From: FEN-680 sp036845225
Lineage (GTDB): Bacteria; Actinomycetota; Geothermincolia; Fen-727; Anoxymicrobiaceae
DNA: 64,000 nt
Assembly: GCA_036845225.1 (NCBI GenBank)
Contig: DAIUEJ010000003.1
Coordinates: 40,514 to 104,513 of the forward strand
Direction: 5' to 3'
Of this stretch, positions 16,936 through 24,784 are shown in pieces. The notes beneath the pieces were generated by a model. The model did not search any database. It was not told the DNA's origin and worked only from the letters and a program-made list of their open reading frames with translations. A program made the translations under genes and the position numbers. Each line of letters begins with the position of its first letter. The stretch's first letter is position 1.

Positions 16936-17436
16936 GGTCCCCGTCAGCTCTCGGAGCCTGCGGGACTGCAGGTGGCAGATCGCCATGGCGAGGGCGTCGC
17001 AGGCGTGGAGTGACGCCGGCGCCTCGGCCATCCGCAGCAACGCGGTCACCATGTACTGGACCTGCTCCTTTGAGGCGTTCCCGTTGCCGACGACCGCCTG
17101 CTTGACCTGGAGCGGCGTGTACTCCGTCCACTGTGCCCCGGCGTGGTTGCACGCGAGCAGGATGACGCCGCGGGCCTGCCCGACCGCGATAGCAGTCTTC
17201 TGGTTGGTGTTGAAGAAGAGTTGCTCGATGACCACCACGTCCGGCTCCAGCTCGATGACCACCTTCTTTGACTCGCTGTAGAGCACGGCGAGGCGGTCGG
17301 ACATATCGGCCTTAGCGGAGGTCTTTATCGCGCCGTGAGTGCCGGCGCTGAGCAGGTTGCCCGTCTCGACGACGAGGCCGTAGCCGGTGTTGGTTATCCC
17401 CGGGTCTATTCCCAGCACCCTGAACGCTTTAGCCAA
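16933..17436 (-). CDS. ruvC: crossover junction endodeoxyribonuclease RuvC
   Basis: RuvC is the dimeric resolvase that nicks Holliday junctions symmetrically. The 167-residue protein keeps the four acidic active-site positions: the Asp in LGIDPGITNTGYG (about residue 11), the Glu in VVIEQLFFNTN (about 70), and the late pair in HACDALAMAICH. The start is TTG at 17436 with AAAGGAAG upstream. The stop codon TAG is the terminal TAG of the MITE-like element, so the present C-terminus ELTGT was probably fixed by its insertion. It follows yebC by 33 nt. Confidence 0.96.
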   Translation of the reverse strand: MAKAFRVLGIDPGITNTGYGLVVETGNLLSAGTHGAIKTSAKADMSDRLAVLYSESKKVVIELEPDVVVIEQLFFNTNQKTAIAVGQARGVILLACNHAGAQWTEYTPLQVKQAVVGNGNASKEQVQYMVTALLRMAEAPASLHACDALAMAICHLQSRRLRELTGT

Positions 17437-17469
17437 AGCACTTCCTTTGCCGCAGGTCGGGCTTTCACC

Positions 17470-18228
17470 CTATTCTGCGTTCACTTCTTCCTCGAGCACC
17501 TCGTCGGGGATGTCGAAGTTGGCGTAGACCTCCGTAACGTCGTCCAGGTCTTCGAGCGCATCGATAAGGCGCAGCAGCTTCCTCGCGCCGTCCTGGCCCA
17601 CCGCGATGGTGTTCTTAGGCACCATGGTGAGCTCCGCGCTCTCGGTCTCGATCGCGGCCTCCTTGAGAGCGTCGCGCACCTGGCCGAACTCCTCGATATC
17701 ACAGACGATCTCCCAGTAATCGCCCTCGTCCCTGAGGTCGTCGGCCCCGGCGTCGAGGGCTATCGTGAGCAGCTCTTCCTCGTCGTGCTCGGGGGTCCGC
17801 TTGATGAGGAACACGCCCTTCTTCTCGAATATCCACGCGACCGAGCCGGTCTCACCGAGCCTGGCGTTGGCGCGCGTGAAAACACGGCGGACGTCCGCCG
17901 AGGTCCTGTTGCGGTTGTCGGTGAGCACGTCCACTATCACCGCTACTCCGCCCTCCCCGTAACCCTCGAACGTCATCTCCTCAAGGTGGCCCCCGGCAAG
18001 CTCGCCGGTCCCCTTGGCGATGGCCCGCTTGATGTTGTCCATGGGCATGCTGACCTTGCGCGCCGCCTCGATCTCGTTGGCAAGCATCGCGTTGGCGTCG
18101 GGGTTGCCCCCGCCCTCTCGCGCCGCGATCGTGATGCGGTGGGACAGCTTGCTGAAGAGCTGGCCCCGCTTCGCGTCCTCCTTGCCTTTCTTATGCTTTA
18201 TTGAATGCCACTTGGAGTGTCCTGACAT
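17470..18228 (-). CDS. yebC: YebC/PmpR family protein
   Basis: This 252-residue protein begins MSGHSKWHSIKHKKGKED, the family signature, and contains the conserved NAMLANEIEAARKVSMPMDNIKRAI and YEGYGEGGVAV-like (FEGYGEGGVAV) segments. It is a full-length family member with three domains. Family members were long annotated as transcription regulators; recent work on members of this family points to a role in translation of difficult peptide stretches, so the precise role here is open. GGAGGT lies directly upstream of the ATG at 18228. It sits between pdxT and ruvC, and the yebC-ruvCAB order is widespread. Confidence 0.95.
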   Translation of the reverse strand: MSGHSKWHSIKHKKGKEDAKRGQLFSKLSHRITIAAREGGGNPDANAMLANEIEAARKVSMPMDNIKRAIAKGTGELAGGHLEEMTFEGYGEGGVAVIVDVLTDNRNRTSADVRRVFTRANARLGETGSVAWIFEKKGVFLIKRTPEHDEEELLTIALDAGADDLRDEGDYWEIVCDIEEFGQVRDALKEAAIETESAELTMVPKNTIAVGQDGARKLLRLIDALEDLDDVTEVYANFDIPDEVLEEEVNAE

Positions 18229-18229
18229 C

Positions 18230-18847
18230 TCAAACCTCCGTGTCGCTCGCGACCCGCGACGCTTTTACCATGTCCAGGAAGTAGCCGTGTATCCTCGTGT
18301 CACCCGTGAGCTCCGGGTGGAACGCCCCCATGAGCAGGCCGCCCTCTCGCGCCAGCACGACGCCTTCGGCCAGGCTCGCCATCCCGGTGACGCCGGGCCC
18401 CATCTCCTCGATCACCGGCGCCCTGATGAAGATCGCCCTGAAAGGCTTTTCTTCGTCGGCGATGCCTCGCACCATGATGTCTCTCTCGAACGAGTCCACC
18501 TGCCGCCCGAAGGCGTTTCGCTCGACCGTCACGTCCGCGAGGCCGAGGATCGTCCCGTGCTTCCCCTTCACACGGCGGGAGACGATGATGAGGCCGGCGC
18601 ACGTCCCGTAGACCGGGACACCGGCGGCCGCGAGCTCCTTTATCGGAGCCGCGAACCCGTACTCATCAATTAGTTTTCCAATCGTGGTGCTTTCTCCTCC
18701 GGGGATGATGAGCCCGTCGACATGAGTAAGCCCGGAAGGGCGCTTTATCCCGACCCCCCGGGCCCCGCATCGCTCGATCATCCGGAGGTGCTCGCGCACG
18801 GCTCCCTGAAGAGCGAGAACCCCGATGGTTACTTGGTTACCAGCCAC
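18230..18847 (-). CDS. pdxT: pyridoxal 5'-phosphate synthase glutaminase subunit
   Basis: PdxT hydrolyses glutamine and passes ammonia to PdxS for PLP synthesis. The 205-residue class I amidotransferase has the oxyanion segment IIPGGESTTIGKL, the nucleophile elbow PVYGTCAGLIIVS (Cys at about 81) and the His-x-Glu of the triad in GAFHPELTGD. The GTG start at 18847 overlaps the pdxS stop by 11 nt, consistent with the two subunits being made together. It ends 1 nt before yebC. Confidence 0.96.
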   Translation of the reverse strand: MAGNQVTIGVLALQGAVREHLRMIERCGARGVGIKRPSGLTHVDGLIIPGGESTTIGKLIDEYGFAAPIKELAAAGVPVYGTCAGLIIVSRRVKGKHGTILGLADVTVERNAFGRQVDSFERDIMVRGIADEEKPFRAIFIRAPVIEEMGPGVTGMASLAEGVVLAREGGLLMGAFHPELTGDTRIHGYFLDMVKASRVASDTEV

Positions 18848-19730
18848 GGAACTGAATCAGGTTCTCCTTGCCGATCTCGCCTATCTCGAGGCCTTTCATG
18901 GCCTCGCCCAGGCCGCGGGAGACCTCCGCGATCAGCTCGGGGTCTTCGTAGTGAGTGGTCGCCTGCACGATGGCTTTCGCCCGCGGCGCCGGGTCCTCTG
19001 ACTTGAATATGCCGGAGCCCACGAACACGCCGTCGGCGCCGAGCTGCATCATGAGGGCAGCGTCAGCCGGTGTCGCGATGCCGCCGGCGGAGAAGTTCAC
19101 CACGGGGAGCTTGCCGGTGCGCGCGACCTCGACGACCAGCTCGTAGGGCGCCTGCAGCTCCTTGGCGGCGCTCATCAGCGCCTCGGAGGGAAGGGTAGTG
19201 AGACGCGCGAGCTCGCTGGTGATGGTGCGCATGTGGCGGACCGCTTCCACCACGTTGCCGGTGCCGGCCTCTCCCTTGGTGCGGACCATCGCCGCGCCTT
19301 CACCGATGCGGCGGAGCGCCTCACCGAGGTTGATCGCGCCGCAGACGAACGGCACCTTGAACTTCCACTTGTCGACGTGGTTCGCCTCGTCGGCGGGAGT
19401 GAGCACCTCGCTCTCGTCGACGTAATCGACCCCCATGGCCTCGAGGACCTGCGCCTCCACGAAGTGGCCTATCCGGCATTTCGCCATGACGGGAATGGTA
19501 ACGGTCTCCATGATCCCCTGGATCACGGTCGTGTCGGCCATGCGGGCGACGCCGCCCGCCGCGCGGATGTCGGCGGGCACGCGCTCGAGCGCCATCACCG
19601 CGACCGCCCCGGCGTCCTCGGCGATCTTCGCATGCTCGACGGTGGTGACGTCCATGATGACGCCGCCCTTGAGCATCTCGGCGAGGCCTCTCTTGACTGT
19701 GATCGTGCCTTTCTCGACGCTGTTTTCCAT
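18837..19730 (-). CDS. pdxS: pyridoxal 5'-phosphate synthase subunit PdxS
   Basis: PdxS builds PLP from ribose 5-phosphate, glyceraldehyde 3-phosphate and ammonia as a dodecameric TIM barrel. The 297-residue protein contains KGGVIMDVTTVEHAKIAEDAGA with the first catalytic Asp, MAKCRIGHFVEAQ with an active-site Lys, and RTKGEAGTGNVVEAVRHMR. The FSAGGIATPADAALMMQLGADGVFVGSGIF segment is the phosphate-binding end. I chose the ATG at 19730 because GAAAGG lies 7 nt upstream; the open frame runs 10 codons further. A good promoter lies about 30 nt upstream, making this the probable first gene of the long block down to aspS. Confidence 0.97.
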   Translation of the reverse strand: MENSVEKGTITVKRGLAEMLKGGVIMDVTTVEHAKIAEDAGAVAVMALERVPADIRAAGGVARMADTTVIQGIMETVTIPVMAKCRIGHFVEAQVLEAMGVDYVDESEVLTPADEANHVDKWKFKVPFVCGAINLGEALRRIGEGAAMVRTKGEAGTGNVVEAVRHMRTITSELARLTTLPSEALMSAAKELQAPYELVVEVARTGKLPVVNFSAGGIATPADAALMMQLGADGVFVGSGIFKSEDPAPRAKAIVQATTHYEDPELIAEVSRGLGEAMKGLEIGEIGKENLIQFRGW

Positions 19731-19759
19731 TGAAAACCTTTCAATTGTGGTCTTAACCA

Positions 19760-19788
19760 ATGATATCGCTAAGGGTATGGGGCTGCAA
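19760..19788 (-). promoter_or_regulatory. probable promoter of pdxS and downstream genes
   Basis: On the minus strand TATCAT (-10, 19760-19765) and TTGCAG (-35, 19783-19788) are 17 nt apart. The predicted transcript begins about 25 nt before the pdxS ATG. Confidence 0.55.
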
Positions 19789-19821
19789 CGTGAGCGATGC
19801 AGTCGCGACGACCCGGCTGCT

Positions 19822-20943
19822 TCAGTTGAAGGTGACCTGGGAGCTTGTCGGGACCAGCTCGACCCAGGTCGTGCCGGGCTTCACGGGGATCTCGTTGCCG
19901 GAGTTGTCGGTATAGACCGTGTACCGGTCGCGCGAGGTCTTCTGCCAGTTCGCGTCGATCAGACGCCCGCGGACGAACACCTGCGCCCTGCCGCTGCCGA
20001 TCACCCCGAGACTGGGTGTGTCTGCTCCATTCACGTCAACGAGCCCGGAACGGGTGCTTGTGACGTACTGAACGATCACGGTGTCAGCCGCCAACTGGCC
20101 TCCGGTGTTCTTGTCGCCGTGGGGGGCGCCCTGCTCGAAGCGCAGGAACCTTCCGGCTGACGAGTCGTACGAGTAGTCGACGGCGCAGATCGGCTTGTAG
20201 GGTATGTGGACGTTATGCACCACAGTCATGGATGGCTTGAAGTCGGCTTTCGGGCTCGCCTGGTTCGCGGTTTGGCGCTTGATCTCGTCCGCCCGGTCCT
20301 TCTCCATCTTTGCCTGCTCCTTGTCGGAGAGGAACTTGAACGCGGCGGGCGCCTGACCCTGGTACGGGTACGCGATGTCCCCGGCCTGCCTGAGCCTCGC
20401 CGTGGAGCTGTAAAGGTTGTGAGGGGCGCGCCGGTTGTTGGAGCGCCAGTACGCGCCGCCGAAGTGCTGTTCGTCGAGGTCGGGTATGCCCGATTGCCTA
20501 ACCATCGCCAGTATCGGGTCTCCCCCGCCGCAGTGGCAGAAGAGCGCGTTGTACGGGAAGGCGAGGTCGATGTCGGAGGGGCGGGCGCTGCGTACCGGGC
20601 CGACCGCAGGGGCGTCCCTGTCGAGGAATACCGCCATGAACCTGGTGACCCCGCCCTCGCACTCTTCCTCATAGACCACGTCGGCACGGTCGAGGCCGGA
20701 CGGCGGCCTCGCGGCCGGATCGTTCTCGATCTTGACCGCGACGGGGCGGCGCTGGATGAACGTCGGGTCGGCGGGCGCCAGGCCGCAGAGCGGGCAGGTC
20801 ACAGGCTTGAGTGGTGACGCCTTGACCACGGGCTTGCTCGACTTCTTCGACGAATTGCCGAACCATGAGCAACCGGCAGCGGTTGCGAATGCAAACGCGG
20901 CCAGCAATGCCAGTATGATGATTGTCCTGCGGTGGGAAGTCAT
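19822..20943 (-). CDS. DUF3048 (YerB-like) lipoprotein
   Basis: This 373-residue protein has a lipoprotein signal peptide (RRTIIILALLAAFAFATAAGC, lipobox ending at Cys25), so it should be anchored on the outer face of the membrane. A short Ser/Lys linker follows, then the DUF3048 N-terminal domain with RPVAVKIENDPAARPPSGLD, VVYEEECEGGVTRFMAVF and PVGPVRSARP-type segments. The C-terminal domain follows (GTTWVELVPTSSQVTF). A CPLCG pair just after the linker is unusual; relatives more often show CPLTG. The function of the family (B. subtilis YerB) is unknown. It stands alone, 78 nt past the pdxS promoter region. Confidence 0.9.
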   Translation of the reverse strand: MTSHRRTIIILALLAAFAFATAAGCSWFGNSSKKSSKPVVKASPLKPVTCPLCGLAPADPTFIQRRPVAVKIENDPAARPPSGLDRADVVYEEECEGGVTRFMAVFLDRDAPAVGPVRSARPSDIDLAFPYNALFCHCGGGDPILAMVRQSGIPDLDEQHFGGAYWRSNNRRAPHNLYSSTARLRQAGDIAYPYQGQAPAAFKFLSDKEQAKMEKDRADEIKRQTANQASPKADFKPSMTVVHNVHIPYKPICAVDYSYDSSAGRFLRFEQGAPHGDKNTGGQLAADTVIVQYVTSTRSGLVDVNGADTPSLGVIGSGRAQVFVRGRLIDANWQKTSRDRYTVYTDNSGNEIPVKPGTTWVELVPTSSQVTFN

Positions 20944-21034
20944 GTCCTGCTCATCGCTCGTCTTGAGTATTCTTACCTGACCCCATTGTACAGGAGTGGC
21001 TCAGAAGAGAAAGCAGAACAGAGTATCAGCGTGG

Positions 21035-21067
21035 GATGCAAAAAGTGGTCTGACCCCTCGTTGCGTC
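21035..21067 (-). repeat. GGGGTCAGAC palindrome at the htpX stop
   Basis: GATGCAAAAAG and CTCGTTGCGTC are imperfect arms around TGGTCTGACCC. On the minus strand the element starts within the TGA stop of htpX. Confidence 0.8.
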
Positions 21068-22136
21068 ACTTCCAGCCGGCGGCCCCCGGAGGGGTCGAAG
21101 ACGGAGGGGGTGGTGGCGCCTGGACGGCCTGCGCGGCCTGGGGAGGCTGGGCGGCCTGCGGCGCCGGCGGCTGCTGAGGCACCTGGCCCGCCTGCACCTG
21201 GCCGGGGTCGATCTCGTGGAACTCGTGGGCCATGGTGTCCAGCCTGGCGATCCTGTCCTCTATCGGAGGGTGCGTGTCGAACAGCCGGTTGAGGCGGCTT
21301 CCCTTGCCCTCTTTAGTCTTGAGCGGCTGGGCGATGTAGAGGTGCGCCGTTGCCTTGTTGGCGCGCCGGAGCTGGTGCTCGTCGCCCTCTATCTTCCGTA
21401 GGGCGTTGGCGAGCCCGGGCGGGTACCTGGTCAGCAAGGCGCCGTTGGCGTCGGCGAGGTACTCTCGCTTCCGGCCGATGGCGAGTTTGATGAGCTGCGC
21501 CACGATGGGGGCGATGATGGCGAATGCGATGCCGATCACCAGGAGGATGATGCCGGCCTCCCCGCTGTCGCTGTCGCTGTCGCCGAGCCAGAACGTCCTC
21601 AGGAAGATGTCGGACATCATGATCACGGTTCCCACCAGCACGATTGTCATCGTGAGCAGGAGGATGTCGTAGTTCTTCACGTGCGACATCTCGTGGCCGA
21701 TGACTCCCTGCAGCTCCTGGTCGTTCATCATGTCCAGCAGTCCGGTAGTCGCGGCGATCGATGAGTTCTGAGGGTTGCGCCCTGTCGCGAACGCGTTAGG
21801 GGACGGGTCGTCGATGACGTATGCCTGCGGGGTCGGGATGCCGGCCGCGATGGCAAGCCCCTCGACCGCGTTGCGGTACCTGATGAACTGCGGGTCGTCG
21901 CCGACGGGACGGGCGCCCGAGACCGAGAGCGCGATCTTGTCGCTCTTGTAGTAAGACACCAGGCCCATCACGATCGCGATCACGCCGGCGATCCCGAGCC
22001 CGATGAACGCGAACTGCGGGTGGGTCGTTCCTCCCCAGGCAAGTCCGATGACGTAGCCGAGCGCGACTACGAAGACGATGAAGATAAAGAGCATCGCAAA
22101 CGATTTCCACTTGTTCGCAGATATCGCTTCGTACAA
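21066..22136 (-). CDS. htpX: M48 family membrane metalloprotease HtpX
   Basis: HtpX is a membrane zinc protease that degrades misfolded membrane proteins. The 356-residue protein has two N-terminal helices (about residues 13-35 and 42-62). The zinc motif GVIGHEMSHVKNYD (HExxH, about 145-158) comes next, two further helices follow, and the third zinc ligand lies in REYLADANGA. SRLNRLFDTHPPIEDRI is a typical late segment. The last 45 or so residues are a Pro/Ala/Gln-rich tail not seen in the standard 290-residue enzyme. The start is TTG at 22136 with GGAGGT 6 nt upstream. lemA is directly upstream, the common lemA-htpX pair. Confidence 0.95.
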   Translation of the reverse strand: MYEAISANKWKSFAMLFIFIVFVVALGYVIGLAWGGTTHPQFAFIGLGIAGVIAIVMGLVSYYKSDKIALSVSGARPVGDDPQFIRYRNAVEGLAIAAGIPTPQAYVIDDPSPNAFATGRNPQNSSIAATTGLLDMMNDQELQGVIGHEMSHVKNYDILLLTMTIVLVGTVIMMSDIFLRTFWLGDSDSDSGEAGIILLVIGIAFAIIAPIVAQLIKLAIGRKREYLADANGALLTRYPPGLANALRKIEGDEHQLRRANKATAHLYIAQPLKTKEGKGSRLNRLFDTHPPIEDRIARLDTMAHEFHEIDPGQVQAGQVPQQPPAPQAAQPPQAAQAVQAPPPPPSSTPPGAAGWK

Positions 22137-22206
22137 CCGCTGACCTCCAGGAGTCGAGGCCCGCGCCGCTCAGGCGGCAGCGCGGAACGACCGGGGAAAA
22201 ATATGG

Positions 22207-22233
22207 GGTGGAAAGTGCCTGACCCCCGTTATT
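22207..22233 (-). repeat. GGGGTCAGGC element after the lemA stop
   Basis: On the minus strand AATAACGGGGGTCAGGCACTTTCC begins 1 nt after the TAG stop of lemA. The core matches the family, but the outer arms have decayed. Confidence 0.65.
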
Positions 22234-22800
22234 CTACTCTCCGGAAAAACCGACCTTCGGCACTTCACGCGCGGCCGGCGTCTCCGGCTCGAAGTACTCG
22301 CGCTGCTCGTTGAAGCGGAACGCGCCCGCGATGATGTTCGCGGGGAACTTCTGCCGTGCGATGTCGTATGCCATGACCGAGTCGTTGTAGAACTGCCTCG
22401 CATAGGCGATCTTGTTCTCGGTACCCGCGAGCTCTTCCTGCAGGGCCAGGAAGTTCTGGTTGGCCTTGAGCTCCGGGTAGGCTTCCGCTACCGCGAAGAG
22501 CGACTTGAGGGCCTGCCCCAGCACTCCATCGGCCTGTGCCTTCTCGCCGACGGTCCCTGCCTGCTGCAACGCGGCACGTGCCTGGGTGACCATCTCGAAG
22601 GTGCTCTTCTCGTGGGCGGCATAACCCTTCACCGTCTCGACGAGGTTCGGTATCAGGTCAGCCCTCCGGTTGAGCTGGACGTCGATCTGGTGCCAGGCGT
22701 TCTCGACCCGGTTGCGGTACCGCACCAGCCGGTTGAACAACAGGATTATGTACCCGATGAACAACACCGCCAGCACGATTATGAGGATTATCCACCACAT
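22234..22800 (-). CDS. lemA: LemA family protein
   Basis: LemA proteins have a short outer tail, one membrane helix and a cytoplasmic helical bundle; their function is unknown. The 188-residue protein begins MWWIILIIVLAVLFIGYIILLFNRLV (helix at about residues 2-25). The family core follows: RVENAWHQIDVQLNRRADLIPNLVETVKGY, AYPELKANQNFLALQEEL and YARQFYNDSVMAYD. GAAGGAGG lies directly upstream of the ATG at 22800. The htpX gene follows after a gap with a palindromic repeat; the two are probably one unit with the promoter at 22831-22860. Confidence 0.95.
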   Translation of the reverse strand: MWWIILIIVLAVLFIGYIILLFNRLVRYRNRVENAWHQIDVQLNRRADLIPNLVETVKGYAAHEKSTFEMVTQARAALQQAGTVGEKAQADGVLGQALKSLFAVAEAYPELKANQNFLALQEELAGTENKIAYARQFYNDSVMAYDIARQKFPANIIAGAFRFNEQREYFEPETPAAREVPKVGFSGE

Positions 22801-22830
22801 AGAGTGCCTCCTTCTGTTCGGCGTTGCCAC

Positions 22831-22860
22831 ATTCTATAACAGTGGAGTGCCACTTGAAAA
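22831..22860 (-). promoter_or_regulatory. probable promoter of lemA-htpX
   Basis: On the minus strand TAGAAT (-10, 22831-22836) and TTTTCA (-35, 22855-22860) are 18 nt apart. The spacer holds a small inverted repeat AGTGG/CCACT that could be an operator half-site pair, though it is short. Confidence 0.45.
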
Positions 22861-22886
22861 TCCCGGAGGCGACCACAACGGTCAGG

Positions 22887-22925
22887 AAACGCAATAAAGT
22901 GGTCTGACCCCTTTCTTGCGTTTTT
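22887..22925 (-). repeat. GGGGTCAGAC palindrome after the LysE-family stop
   Basis: AACGCAATAAAG and CTTTCTTGCGTT are near-perfect arms around TGGTCTGACCC. It starts a few bases past the TGA of the LysE-family gene on the minus strand. On the plus strand the stem is followed by a T run. Confidence 0.85.
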
Positions 22926-22929
22926 GCGT

Positions 22930-23571
22930 TCAGCCTTTGAGGACCGACATTATGCCGTTCACGATGAAGAGCACGGCCAGGACGAAGACCAGGGCCGAGC
23001 ACAGGTACAGGACCACGTGGTAGACGCGGTCCGAGATGCGGCCCCGGCCCCTCGAGACCATGAAGCTGACCGTCGAGTACCATATCAGGTCGGCCATCTC
23101 GTGGCCCACGAAGAAGAACGCGAGCCCGATCACACCGTGGCTGAGCGAGAGCATGATGTAGCGCGCGCCGATCGTCGCCCACCAGATGATCCAGCCGGGG
23201 TTGGAAACGCTCGACCAGATGCCTGCCACCAGCGGCCCCCACCCGACGTCGCGCTTCGCCGTCAGGTCGACGGTGACGCCCCGCCGCACCTCGACGAAGA
23301 TCTTCACAGCCAGCCACACCAGGAAGAGCCCCCCGACGATGCCTATGATGCCGACGACCGTCTTGTCATCCAGGACCTTGTTCAGGCCGACGGCGAAGAG
23401 GATCGCCAGGACGAGCTCGGGGATGGCGTGCCCGACCACGATCACCGGGCCCGCCCAGAAGCCTTTCTTGTACGACTCGGCGACGCAGACCGAGAACATC
23501 GGGCCGGGCATGAGCGCGCCGGAGAGGCCGATGACCAGCGATGAGAAGAAGATGCCTAAGAGCGCGCCCAC
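22930..23571 (-). CDS. LysE/RhtB family exporter
   Basis: This 213-residue protein is nearly all membrane, with about six helices. It has the LysE/RhtB family features: LSGALMPGPMFSVCVAESYKKGF near the N-terminus (PGP motif) and a later SSVSNPGWIIWWATIG segment, where an Asn-Pro in the mid-membrane region is typical. These proteins export amino acids or related small solutes; the substrate cannot be deduced. It starts with GTG at 23571, 12 nt after the phosphatase gene on the same strand, so it is probably co-transcribed with it. It ends at a palindromic repeat. Confidence 0.85.
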   Translation of the reverse strand: MGALLGIFFSSLVIGLSGALMPGPMFSVCVAESYKKGFWAGPVIVVGHAIPELVLAILFAVGLNKVLDDKTVVGIIGIVGGLFLVWLAVKIFVEVRRGVTVDLTAKRDVGWGPLVAGIWSSVSNPGWIIWWATIGARYIMLSLSHGVIGLAFFFVGHEMADLIWYSTVSFMVSRGRGRISDRVYHVVLYLCSALVFVLAVLFIVNGIMSVLKG

Positions 23572-23583
23572 GAGGACCGCCCC

Positions 23584-24564
23584 TCAAGCCCGGCCGAAGC
23601 GGCGGGCCAGTCGCGCGATCCCTTCGTCGAGGCGCTCGAGGACGGCCTGGTGGAGCGTGGGGTTGGAGGTGACCAGGCTGGAGAGCTGACCGAGCCCCCC
23701 GGAAGGGACGAGTGGGCGGCCGTCGAGCGACCCCCCGGCCGCGTCGGTCACGGGCGCTCCGCACTCCGAAGCGATGAGGGCGGCCGCGGCAAGGTCATAC
23801 GGGTAGTTGTTCAGGACTGAGCCGTGCCCGACCTCGAGGAAGATCTCGCGGACCTCCGGGACCTCTTCCACCATGCGCTGCCCCACGTCCACGTAGGCGT
23901 CCATCTGGCCGGTGACGACGCGCGTGATCGAGTAGGTCGCGCTCCCCAGGTCGAAGTAGCCGCCGTCAACCGACGAGAGGTCGATGAGCTCGGAGATGAC
24001 CTCGGTGAGAGCCATGGCGGGCCTGCCCCTGTACCCGGCGGTCCAGAAGATCTCGTTGAGGCGTGTCGTATCGCTCAGGTTAGGGGGAACCTGCAGCCCG
24101 TCGACCTCGATCATCGCGCCCGCGCCGCGCAGCGCGGTGAACGTCGCGTCGGACTTGATCTCAGTGACGACGCCCACCAGCACATCGCCCATCGTCAGCT
24201 CGCCTGGTTCGCGGCCTTCGAGCAGTGCGCAGGCGGCGGAGACACAGCAGGACTCGAGCCCCGCGGCGGCCGGCCTGGTGCCGTCAATGGGGTCGATTAT
24301 CAGCAGGTAGCGCGCCTCCGGCGTGACGATGAGCCCGCGGTCCTCGGTGTAGTAGGCGAAGTCGCCGCGGCCGTCCAGAAACGCCGAGACCTTCAGCTCG
24401 GCGACCTCGTCGATGCCGAAGGTGGTGTCTCCGGACGCCCCACGCCCCTCGAGCTCCTTCGCAGCGAAGCTCCCCAGGTGCGGGCGAACGGCCTGCCGGA
24501 CCTCGTCGCACAGCCCGCGCACCGTTGCCACGAGCTCGCTATGTTGTTCCCACAGATCTCCCAT
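23584..24564 (-). CDS. inositol monophosphatase superfamily protein
   Basis: This 326-residue protein carries the metal-dependent phosphatase motif LLIIDPIDGTRPAAAG (the DPxDGT core, with Asp, Asp and Thr) and GDTTFGIDEVAE upstream of it. The usual C-terminal WDxAAG motif appears as YPYDLAAAALIASECG, so the motif is recognisable but variant. Substrates in the superfamily include inositol phosphates, fructose bisphosphate and nucleotide phosphates. The nearby phosphatidylinositol mannoside genes make an inositol phosphate plausible, but this is inference. The ATG at 24564 faces a divergent plus-strand gene. A TATACT -10 lies 40 nt upstream. Confidence 0.8.
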   Translation of the reverse strand: MGDLWEQHSELVATVRGLCDEVRQAVRPHLGSFAAKELEGRGASGDTTFGIDEVAELKVSAFLDGRGDFAYYTEDRGLIVTPEARYLLIIDPIDGTRPAAAGLESCCVSAACALLEGREPGELTMGDVLVGVVTEIKSDATFTALRGAGAMIEVDGLQVPPNLSDTTRLNEIFWTAGYRGRPAMALTEVISELIDLSSVDGGYFDLGSATYSITRVVTGQMDAYVDVGQRMVEEVPEVREIFLEVGHGSVLNNYPYDLAAAALIASECGAPVTDAAGGSLDGRPLVPSGGLGQLSSLVTSNPTLHQAVLERLDEGIARLARRFGRA

Positions 24565-24601
24565 TCGCCATCGATCCCCTCACTCCGGCGGAATAACGGT
24601 C

Positions 24602-24631
24602 AGTATACCAACGCCGCGCGCGCCCACCAAA
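24602..24631 (-). promoter_or_regulatory. possible promoter of the phosphatase-LysE pair
   Basis: On the minus strand TATACT (-10, 24602-24607) is 18 nt from a weak TTTGGT (-35, 24626-24631). Confidence 0.4.
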
Positions 24632-24673
24632 TAGCCACTCATGCCGGTTAATCGCCGGTTGGTCACTCTCCTA

Positions 24674-24703
24674 TTGTTAAGGGGCTGTGATGTCGAATAC
24701 TAT
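24674..24703 (+). promoter_or_regulatory. possible promoter of the zinc-ribbon membrane protein
   Basis: TTGTTA (24674-24679) and TACTAT (24698-24703) are 18 nt apart in the divergent intergenic region, about 80 nt before the start codon. This is a weak match. Confidence 0.3.
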
Positions 24704-24784
24704 GCTAGTTGCCGGTGCTGCGTGCGAAGGTCCGCCTGTGTTGGTTCATTGCACTCATGACCGAGTTCCGCATGGAGGTGTAGC

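Noticed and set aside
20960..21000. Extra copy of the GGGGTCAG repeat upstream of the DUF3048 gene
   Set aside because: CCTGACCCCATTG shares the core, but no arms can be paired and it follows no stop codon. It is probably chance or a decayed copy, so it was not counted.
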